64,000 nt of DNA from Rubinisphaera italica (GTDB taxonomy: Bacteria; Planctomycetota; Planctomycetia; Planctomycetales; Planctomycetaceae): assembly GCF_007859715.1 (NCBI RefSeq), contig NZ_SJPG01000001.1, positions 6,590,001 through 6,654,000 on the forward strand. The letters are read 5' to 3'. A program made the translations under genes and the position numbers. The notes beneath the pieces are model-generated. The model was not told the origin of the DNA. It saw only the letters and a list, made by a program, of their open reading frames with translations, and ran no database searches. Below, piece by piece: positions 57,760 through 64,000 of the stretch. Each line of letters opens with the position of its first letter. The first letter of the stretch is position 1.

Positions 57760-59163
57760 ATGTTTCACCAATACATTCTACAAGCGATTATTCTATTCGC
57801 GGTAGTCATTCCACAGCTCAAGTTTTCGCGGCCTGTTAATGCCGAACAGCCGACGCGTCCCAATATTGTCATGATCCTTGCCGATGACCAGTCGTATCGT
57901 GATTTCGGGTTCATGGGAAATCCGCTGGTAAAGACACCTCATCTGGATCAATTGGCGGCTGAGTCCGCTCGGTTTCCGAATGGCTATGTTCCAATGTCTG
58001 TCTGCCGACCTTCGCTGGCGACATTGCTGACGGGTTTATATCCGCATCAGCATGGCATCCACTTTAATCATCCTCCGCCTGGATTGAGCCGAATGCGGGA
58101 GATGACTGCTCAGGAGTATCGAAAGACACGTGCGAAAGCCGAACATTTGATCCGAGAAGTGCCGACCCTTCCCAGACTTCTGACAGAATCCGGTTACGTT
58201 TCATTTCAGGCAGGCAAGCATTGGGAAGGTGGTTTCAAAAACGCAGGTTTCACCCATGGCATGACGACCGGATTGCCGGCAGACATCTCCGATGCAATTC
58301 ACGGCACCCGCGAGCAGAAGAATGGAGAATGGGTCGCGCATGGCAATGGCGATGCCGGACTGGTAATTGGCCGGACAACAATGCAACCCGTCACAGATTT
58401 CATTGCCGAGAATGCTGAGTCTCCTTTTTTCCTCTGGTACGCACCGTTCCTGCCACACACTCCATTTGATGCCCCTCAGGAATTTTACGATTGTTATGCG
58501 GATCGAAATATTCCCGATTACCTTCTGCCATATTATGCGGAAATCGCGAGATTCGATAACACAGTTGGGCAATTGATGTCGTGCCTCGATCAGCACAATC
58601 TTCGGAAGCAAACGATGATCATCTTTGTTTCCGATAATGGATTCCGTCCCGATGCCAGTGGAAAACCGAAACAGGATAGTCGATCCAAATTATCCAGCGA
58701 TGAAGATGGTCTGCGAACGCCAATCCTGCTGAACTGGCCAGGTGTCATTTCGCCTGCGGACTATCCTCAAATTGTACAGACTATTGATCTGACTCCGACG
58801 ATCTTAGCGGGGGTTGGATTGTCCAGTAAAGTAACCCCACAAATGCACGGGCTGAATTTATTACCTGCTGTGACTGGCGAAGTCGGATTGCCAGATCGCC
58901 CGGCGTTTGGAGCCATCTACCCGAACGATGCCGAAGTATTAGGAGACCCCGCTGCACATGCCAGAGGAGTGTGGGTACGATACGAAAATTATAAATTGAT
59001 TCTTCCAGGCAAAGGGAAGCAACGTCTCTCCCCTGCCTTTTACGATTTGCGAAGTGATCCCGAAGAGAATCAGAACCTGATTCACGATGCAAAGTATGCA
59101 CAGCAGCAAAAACAATTGTCGCAGTTGCTCAAAGAATGGTGGCATGCAGGGACACAAAACTGA
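57760..59163 (+). CDS. Secreted sulfatase with variant CRPSL motif
   Basis: About 467 residues from the ATG at 57760, which gives a proper signal peptide (ILQAIILFAVVI). PNIVMILADDQSYRDFG holds the metal Asp pair. The modification site reads CRPSL followed by ATLLTGLYPHQHGIHF; the Arg of the C-x-P-x-R consensus is Leu. Other blocks are typical: SFQAGKHWEGGF, WYAPFLPHTPFDAP, IIFVSDNGFRPD, and the closing YDLRSDPEENQNL. First of three plus-strand genes, followed by a sugar-isomerase-like TIM barrel (43 bp) and a phosphatase, so a small operon for sulfated-glycan use is likely. Confidence 0.9.
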   Translation: MFHQYILQAIILFAVVIPQLKFSRPVNAEQPTRPNIVMILADDQSYRDFGFMGNPLVKTPHLDQLAAESARFPNGYVPMSVCRPSLATLLTGLYPHQHGIHFNHPPPGLSRMREMTAQEYRKTRAKAEHLIREVPTLPRLLTESGYVSFQAGKHWEGGFKNAGFTHGMTTGLPADISDAIHGTREQKNGEWVAHGNGDAGLVIGRTTMQPVTDFIAENAESPFFLWYAPFLPHTPFDAPQEFYDCYADRNIPDYLLPYYAEIARFDNTVGQLMSCLDQHNLRKQTMIIFVSDNGFRPDASGKPKQDSRSKLSSDEDGLRTPILLNWPGVISPADYPQIVQTIDLTPTILAGVGLSSKVTPQMHGLNLLPAVTGEVGLPDRPAFGAIYPNDAEVLGDPAAHARGVWVRYENYKLILPGKGKQRLSPAFYDLRSDPEENQNLIHDAKYAQQQKQLSQLLKEWWHAGTQN

Positions 59164-59206
59164 AAGAGACATTTTCTCAATCATTAATTATTAGTTGGAG
59201 TTAAAT

Positions 59207-60133
59207 ATGAGTATTCAGAACGATTCCCTCTCACGAAGAGCGTTTTGTGGCACGATGGCGGCAGGTTTGTCAGCTGCGTTACTGCCCGATTCGTCCTGGG
59301 CGGCGACCAATGAGTTCCAATTGAAGTACCTCGTTGGCTCCTGCATGTACGGCTACAAACCACTGACAGAGATTATTGCGGAGGTTCCGAAAACCGGATC
59401 CAATGCGATCGATCTCTGGCCGAAGGTTCATGGAAATCAACGGGAGCAAGTCGATGAAATTGGTGTCGAAAAAACACGAGAACTGCTCAAAAAGCACAAT
59501 GTCAATCTTGGATGTATTACGCAGTATAAACTCGGTCCCTTCGGCTTGCAGGACGAAATGCGATTTGCCAACTCGTTTGGTTGCCAGACAATGGTGACGG
59601 GCGGCAAAGGTCCACGAGGGTTGACTGGTGGCGATCTTAAAAAAGCCGTGGCAACATTTCTTGAAGAATTGAAACCACATCTTGAAGTTGCGGAAGAAAC
59701 CGGGGTCACGATTGCCATCGAAAATCATGGCAACAATCTGATCGAATCGCCAGACTCACTCAAATGGCTGGCGGAACTTCGGCCATCCAATAATCTGGGA
59801 ATCGCACTGGCGCCGTATCATCTGCCGCAAGATCCCGAACTGTTGGCTCAATTGATCCGTGACCTTGATGATTCTATTTCCGTCTTCTATGCCTGGCAGC
59901 ATGGCATGGGCTGCATGACTAAACTTCCTAAAGAGCAGGAACTCCTGCAACTGCCGGGGCGAGGCTCCCTCGACTTTGCTCCCCTGTTGGCGGCATTGAA
60001 AACGATTCAATACTCAGGCTGGACGGAAATTTTCATGCATCCGGTCCCCCGCGGTATTCCGATTCTCGAAGAGACCTCAGCAGTCACTGCGGAAATTAAC
60101 CGATCACGAGAATATCTCAAAAAATTGCTGTAG
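59207..60133 (+). CDS. Tat-exported sugar isomerase/epimerase-like TIM barrel
   Basis: About 308 residues from the ATG at 59207 (MSIQNDSLSRRAFCG). SRRAFCG with a following hydrophobic stretch is a twin-arginine signal peptide. The TIM-barrel body has family blocks GSNAIDLWPKV, TMVTGGKGPRG, TIAIENHGNNL and GWTEIFMHP. The metal ligands look less complete than in the cytosolic enzyme at 41688. Tat export implies that it folds with its cofactor before leaving the cytoplasm. It is spaced 43 bp behind the sulfatase gene. It may isomerise or epimerise a released sugar; the exact reaction is unknown. Confidence 0.85.
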   Translation: MSIQNDSLSRRAFCGTMAAGLSAALLPDSSWAATNEFQLKYLVGSCMYGYKPLTEIIAEVPKTGSNAIDLWPKVHGNQREQVDEIGVEKTRELLKKHNVNLGCITQYKLGPFGLQDEMRFANSFGCQTMVTGGKGPRGLTGGDLKKAVATFLEELKPHLEVAEETGVTIAIENHGNNLIESPDSLKWLAELRPSNNLGIALAPYHLPQDPELLAQLIRDLDDSISVFYAWQHGMGCMTKLPKEQELLQLPGRGSLDFAPLLAALKTIQYSGWTEIFMHPVPRGIPILEETSAVTAEINRSREYLKKLL

Positions 60134-60155
60134 GAGAAAACGAGTTTTTTTATTT

Positions 60156-60235
60156 GCCACAGAGAGCACAGAGGCCTCAGAGATTGTCAGGAGATGTCTC
60201 ATATAATCCCCTGAGTGCTCTGTGCTCTTTGTGGC
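60156..60235. repeat. Inverted repeat, CACAGAG family
   Basis: Arms 60156-60180 and 60211-60235 match as reverse complements at 22 of 25 positions, with a 30-base spacer. Shares the GCACAGAG core with the repeat at 5509-5617. It lies 22 bp past the TIM-barrel gene and could act as a transcript end. Confidence 0.75.
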
Positions 60236-60311
60236 TTAAATTTAAAGTATCGCAATCTGTGCGAATTCGTGACAAGGTCATATAAAACGAAATAAAATTG
60301 AAACCGATTTC

Positions 60312-62162
60312 ATGCTTAAAAATTACCTTATTGCTCTCATTGTGTTTTTTAGCATTTGCTCAAACGTGACTCTGGCCCAATCAAATTTCTGGCCAGATCC
60401 TACTTCCAATGAAGTCCTGCCCTATGAAACAACCGGATTGGTTAACGGCCCTCTCTTAGGCAGACCCGCAGATGATGCGGTTCGTTTGTGGATTCAAACC
60501 AGGGAGCCCGTTGAGTTTGAAATTCTCTACTCAGAACATCTGCCACTCGATGGTGAGTCTCAAGCAGTATCCAGTCGAACAATTGCAGAGGCAGCCAATA
60601 CGGGTATCGTGGATCTCGCCGGTCTGAAGTCGAACACTCGTTATTATTATGGGGTTCGTATTCAGAATATGCTGGCCGATTTGCGGGAATCGATTGATGA
60701 TCCGTGGCCTTCCTTTCGCACTCTGCCAAATTCAAGTGACGCCAAAGATGAGACATACAATCCGGAAGGGGTATTCAATGTCCGCTTTGCGGTGGGACAT
60801 TGTGCGTCGCAGGCTCCTGTGGAATCGGGAGGGCAATACGCCAGCACCCCGGCTTATACGACATTGCTCAAGCAACATGCCGATGAGGCGATGTTCGCGA
60901 TTGTCAACGGAGATATCATTTACGAAGCGGAACGGGATGGGACGCTGGAAGGTGTTCGGGAAAATTATGAACTCTATTTTTCACGAGGCCGATCCTTCTC
61001 GAAACTGTTTCGACATGTGCCGGGTTTGTTTACCTTTGATGACCATGATGTGGGCTGGGATATTCATGGATGCGGGGAAATTGGTCTGAAAGAGGGACCG
61101 CATTTGATCCGGGATATTGGACTCCAAGGCTATCGAGATTTCATCGGCTGGGCAAATTATGCAGGTCCACAAACCGGAAGCCTGCGGTTTGGCAAAGCCG
61201 AGATGAAGTCCGGCTCGGATATTCTTTTCGATCCTCAAGCTGATTTTTCCGATCTGGATCCTCAAACGGTCAGCACGATCCATCTGGGAAATTTCACACG
61301 CGAGGCAAAATCTCCCAAACGTCAAAATCAGGCTCCCAAAAATTCAGGAGTCTATGGCCTGGTCGAAGTGGTCGATGCTCAACACCTGAAAATCACACCA
61401 GCTGCTCGTGTTGATGAATCAATCCCTTACAGCATCGGCACGCATCATTACTACGACTGGCAGGTTTCAAATTGTCATTTCTTTGCGCTCGATACCCGTG
61501 GCGAGCGATCCAATAGGAATCCAAAAAACCGTGAAGATCCGAGTCTATTCATTCTGGGGCCTGCTCAGGAAAAATGGTTAATTGACGGGATGCAGAATAC
61601 ACAAGCCGAGTTCATCTTTCTGATTTCTCCCGATCCGTGGATGGTGTATCACACAGCCGCCCATGTGAACAAAGAACCGGGAGCCGATAAAGACGACAAG
61701 GGCGATGGCTTCCCCTCATTTGTCCATCAGCGGGAGAAACTTCTGGATCTCATGGATCAAATCAAGAAGCCGATTCTGATTTTCACCGGCGATGTTCATG
61801 CCTCCGCTTCCATCAAAATCACAGATAATGTCTGGGAAATGATGTGCGGGCCTCTGGGCTCAACAGGGCATCCATTGGGAACGCTGGGTAATCCCCCCAC
61901 AGGAGGAATGTGGTCGAGCATGGGAAGAGACGTGGAAATGCGCTGGGTAGCGGGTTTTCCGAACAATTTGCCTTATCAGCGGATCAGGAATACATTTTAT
62001 GGAATGGTGCAGGTCAATAATGTACTGAAAGTCGCCTCACCGGAAGGAAATCAACCTCAGTGGACCGCCTTTGACGAGCCAACCGTTACCATTCGCTGGC
62101 ACGATGGCTATAATGGCTCGCTGATGTACGCAGAAACAATCTCAACGATGGATGCTCGTTAA
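60312..62162 (+). CDS. Secreted PhoD-like alkaline phosphatase
   Basis: 616 residues. Signal peptide (cleavage near LAQS), then a fibronectin-like N-terminal PhoD domain (about 30-140) and the metallophosphatase domain. Metal-site motifs are VGHCASQ, NGDIIYE, FDDHDVGWDIHG and IFTGDVHASASIK. The middle contains a long insertion with FFALDTRGERS. PhoD enzymes cleave phosphate mono- or diesters outside the inner membrane, some using Ca/Fe. It would scavenge phosphate from organic esters. The upstream palindrome suggests it has its own promoter. Confidence 0.85.
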   Translation: MLKNYLIALIVFFSICSNVTLAQSNFWPDPTSNEVLPYETTGLVNGPLLGRPADDAVRLWIQTREPVEFEILYSEHLPLDGESQAVSSRTIAEAANTGIVDLAGLKSNTRYYYGVRIQNMLADLRESIDDPWPSFRTLPNSSDAKDETYNPEGVFNVRFAVGHCASQAPVESGGQYASTPAYTTLLKQHADEAMFAIVNGDIIYEAERDGTLEGVRENYELYFSRGRSFSKLFRHVPGLFTFDDHDVGWDIHGCGEIGLKEGPHLIRDIGLQGYRDFIGWANYAGPQTGSLRFGKAEMKSGSDILFDPQADFSDLDPQTVSTIHLGNFTREAKSPKRQNQAPKNSGVYGLVEVVDAQHLKITPAARVDESIPYSIGTHHYYDWQVSNCHFFALDTRGERSNRNPKNREDPSLFILGPAQEKWLIDGMQNTQAEFIFLISPDPWMVYHTAAHVNKEPGADKDDKGDGFPSFVHQREKLLDLMDQIKKPILIFTGDVHASASIKITDNVWEMMCGPLGSTGHPLGTLGNPPTGGMWSSMGRDVEMRWVAGFPNNLPYQRIRNTFYGMVQVNNVLKVASPEGNQPQWTAFDEPTVTIRWHDGYNGSLMYAETISTMDAR

Positions 62163-62193
62163 GAGTTTTCATCAATCAAACACTTTATTGGAT

Positions 62194-62240
62194 TGTTTCA
62201 ATTAAATTTCCGGGGTGCCACTGATATTTAATTGGAACAG
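62194..62240. repeat. Palindrome with a TGTTCCAATTAAAT arm
   Basis: Arms 62194-62207 and 62226-62239 match as reverse complements at 13 of 14 positions. The right arm plus its inner flank (62219-62240) is an exact reverse copy of 57168-57189. Between the PhoD and DJ-1 genes. Confidence 0.75.
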
Positions 62241-62274
62241 AACATTAGTTAATAACTTTATAAGGTAGACGCTC

Positions 62275-62862
62275 ATGTCTCAGGAAAAAGTTCTCATCAT
62301 CATTGGCGATGCTTCTGAAACGCTCGATACTCTGTATCCCTTTTATCGACTGATCGAAGCAGGATTTAAGCCCGTCGTCGCTGCTCCCGAAAAGCGGAAG
62401 TATCAGATGGTGATGCATGAAGTGAAGCCAGGCTGGACGATCACCAAAGAATGGGAAGGCTACACGATTGACGCCGAAGTCAGCTTTTCGGAAATCAATC
62501 CCGAGGAATATGCAGGGATCATGTTTTCTGGCGGACGTGCTCCCGAATACATTCGCTACGATGAAGACCTCGTGCGGGCCACTCGTCATTTCTTCGAAGC
62601 CGGCAAGCCGATTGCCAGCGTTTGTCACGGCGTGGAAATTCCAGCCTATGCTGATTGTGTTCGCGATCGTCGTATGGCCACTGTGCCTAAATGCAAATTC
62701 GACTTGGAAGTTTGTGGCGGCATTTTTGTCGATGAAGCCTGTGTCATTGACGGCAACCTGATCAGCGGTCGTACCTTCCATGACAACGGCCACTATCTTG
62801 GTCCGTGGATTAAACTCCTGGAAGAAGCCCGAGCGAATAAAGAAACCACTGTCAAAGCTTGA
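62275..62862 (+). CDS. DJ-1/PfpI family protein
   Basis: 195 residues from an ATG at 62275, with AAGGTAG upstream. The nucleophile elbow is ASVCHGVEI with the catalytic Cys, and the conserved Glu-type residue lies near IIGDASETLD. The SGGRAPEYIR segment also fits. Members include deglycases/glyoxalases, chaperones and proteases of the PfpI group; the activity is not assignable from sequence. Cytoplasmic. It follows the PhoD gene with a repeat between them. Confidence 0.88.
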   Translation: MSQEKVLIIIGDASETLDTLYPFYRLIEAGFKPVVAAPEKRKYQMVMHEVKPGWTITKEWEGYTIDAEVSFSEINPEEYAGIMFSGGRAPEYIRYDEDLVRATRHFFEAGKPIASVCHGVEIPAYADCVRDRRMATVPKCKFDLEVCGGIFVDEACVIDGNLISGRTFHDNGHYLGPWIKLLEEARANKETTVKA

Positions 62863-63035
62863 GGATGGTGTGCGAAGGAGGAACACCTGTTTAAGATTGT
62901 TCGTGCAACAACGAAGACCGGATTTCAATATCCCGCGTAAAGTTTGCATTACTACGCAGTACTGAGCAGCTCCAATTGAGAATCAATGGGACTGCTTTTC
63001 AAAACTGATTAATAGTCATTCGTGTTGTTTTGCAT

Positions 63036-63060
63036 AAAAAAAGGGAGCACGAATGCTCCC
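63036..63060 (-). terminator. Rho-independent terminator of the PDZ-like gene
   Basis: GGGAGCA (63043-63049) and TGCTCCC (63054-63060) form a seven-base stem with a four-base loop, followed on the minus strand by seven T. It lies about 26 bp after the stop of the gene at 63086. Confidence 0.88.
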
Positions 63061-63085
63061 TGAGTCTACTGTTGAACTTGCTGAA

Positions 63086-63679
63086 TTATGGGGCAAGAGG
63101 AACGGGGCGTCTTGGTGGGCCGGAGGGGCCTTTTCGGTGACGGCCCAGGTCGACAGTCTCTTCTTTTACCTGAGTAGTTGCATGGTAGATATAACGGACT
63201 TTCGTCGGACCATAGTGGTTGTCCATCTGCACGATCTGCCAGGGTTCGTTTCGATTTCTGCGTTTCATGTTGTTGGCAATTGTGATTTTATCGAGACGGG
63301 TAATCACATCGCCCGACTGCAAACCGAGATCGTGCAGGGGTGAGTTTGGGTCCAGATCCATAATCCGTGCTCCCCAGAATGGAATTGGTCGTCCACCAGT
63401 TGAGATTTGCATGTATTGTGCGAGGAATGTCCCTTGCAGCATTGTTGAATAATAACCTTCAGGAGCAGGAACAACCATTGCGGCTTTTCGGGGATCGTTA
63501 TTCGCAGGATCATCAACAGCGGCACCATATGCAAAGTCGGAGACTTCAACCGGGTCTTCATCTGGTTGTGGCACCGTTTGGGCATGGACATCTGAAACTG
63601 CCAGAGTCAGGAGCAGACAAGCGATGAGCGAAAAGCTGCCTGGTTGCTTAAGTTGGTGAAAAGCTTTCTGAAATGTCAT
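63086..63679 (-). CDS. Secreted PDZ-like domain protein
   Basis: About 197 residues from the ATG at 63679 (MTFQKAFHQL); the upstream frame is unsupported. The signal peptide ends near DVHAQ. FWGARIMDLDPNSPLHDLGLQSGDVITRLDKIT is the carboxylate-binding region and core of a PDZ-type fold; no protease domain is present. The C-terminus is basic and Pro-rich. It may bind C-terminal peptides in the periplasm, or be a small scaffold. A good intrinsic terminator follows. Confidence 0.72.
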   Translation of the reverse strand: MTFQKAFHQLKQPGSFSLIACLLLTLAVSDVHAQTVPQPDEDPVEVSDFAYGAAVDDPANNDPRKAAMVVPAPEGYYSTMLQGTFLAQYMQISTGGRPIPFWGARIMDLDPNSPLHDLGLQSGDVITRLDKITIANNMKRRNRNEPWQIVQMDNHYGPTKVRYIYHATTQVKEETVDLGRHRKGPSGPPRRPVPLAP

Positions 63680-63934
63680 GTCTTTAGCCCTGTTAAGATA
63701 TTGAGGTCGAGAAATGCATTGGATCCCATTGGATTCGAAACGCAAGGTTCTCACACTAATCACGGTAACGGACCAAAGTCCATTGGACATGATGCGATAA
63801 GATCAATATCAAAGAGGATTTGTTGATTAAGTTGGGCTGATATGAATATGCCAATAGTTGCGATTATTGCTGTGCTCGACTGAACATCATAACAAGAACG
63901 TCGAGCGTTATTCCCCTTCATCAGACCAATCGAC
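63680..63934. other. Intergenic region before the right edge
   Basis: No gene or RNA is recognised. It should contain the promoter of the minus-strand PDZ-like gene. Confidence 0.4.
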
Positions 63935-64000
63935 TTAATGAGTAGTATCCTCGGACTTCGTATCGATTTGAGCGTCTTCTCCTGGGATTGGCGCAAAAGT
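63935..64000 (-). CDS. Possible C-terminal end of a gene running off the right edge
   Basis: A minus-strand frame open from the window edge gives 21 residues (ending IDTKSEDTTH) and a TAA stop at 63935-63937. The acidic composition looks like a protein tail, but the fragment is too short for identification. Confidence 0.3.
   Translation of the reverse strand, partial: TFAPIPGEDAQIDTKSEDTTH

Noticed and set aside
1..64000. CRISPR arrays, tRNAs, rRNAs and transposases
   Set aside because: No regularly spaced repeats, cloverleaf tRNA patterns with T-loops, rRNA segments or DDE/Y1 transposase motifs were found on either strand by reading.

Overview
The window reads as chromosomal DNA of a planctomycete. 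This rests on gene content: a PSCyt1/DUF1549/DUF1553 protein, four secreted sulfatases, two DUF1080 proteins, two sugar-isomerase-like TIM barrels, DUF2752 and DUF3472 proteins, and hybrid sialidase-esterase and esterase-propeller proteins. By eye the base composition is intermediate, and a member of the Planctomycetaceae sensu lato is my best guess (inference). No rRNA, tRNA, CRISPR array, prophage or transposase was seen.

Layout. 1-2.3 kb: a minus-strand lipoprotein, a DUF2752 membrane protein and an OmpH/Skp-like lipoprotein. 2.5-9.6 kb: a renalase-like flavoprotein, a GT39-type membrane glycosyltransferase and the DEAH helicase HrpA. 9.9-16.8 kb is a signalling block: an FHA-GAF-SpoIIE phosphatase, a sulfatase, a membrane histidine kinase with a CxxCH haem-type motif, and a GAF/HD-GYP protein. 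17.8-22 kb looks like an amino-acid or peptide catabolic unit: RidA, a D-threonine-aldolase-like PLP enzyme, an M19 dipeptidase and an MFS carrier. 22-32.8 kb: a sialidase-like/esterase hybrid, two sulfatases, a BON-like protein, PlsY, the large cytochrome/PSD1 protein and a zinc-ribbon membrane protein. 32.9-40.4 kb is mostly housekeeping: dihydrolipoyl dehydrogenase and the E2 of 2-oxoglutarate dehydrogenase, a sulfotransferase, an orphan LolD-like ATPase, a crotonase, a hydrolase-like protein with a damaged nucleophile motif and an Amidase_2 enzyme. 40.9-53.9 kb: secreted carbohydrate-related genes (two DUF1080 proteins, a TIM barrel, DUF3472, SGNH hydrolase, tandem esterase-propeller), a HEAT/SEC-C protein, a second GT39 protein and a second sulfotransferase. 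54.6-57 kb: an inverse autotransporter (type Ve) with an Asn/Gly-rich beta-helix passenger. 57.8-63.7 kb: a sulfatase, a Tat-exported TIM barrel, a PhoD phosphatase, a DJ-1/PfpI protein and a PDZ-like secreted protein.

Taken together, the exported enzymes suggest degradation of sulfated, acylated polysaccharides, with sulfotransferases and GT39 enzymes modifying the cell's own surface glycans (inference).

The most unexplained structure lies in non-coding DNA. At least six families of dispersed palindromic or conserved repeats are present. One forms a predicted cloverleaf in three copies, one of them in reverse orientation. One palindrome sits in frame inside a glycosyltransferase gene. Another repeat touches the stop codons of two unrelated minus-strand genes. 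These repeats, the inverse autotransporter and the altered sulfatase active-site motifs are the best leads.
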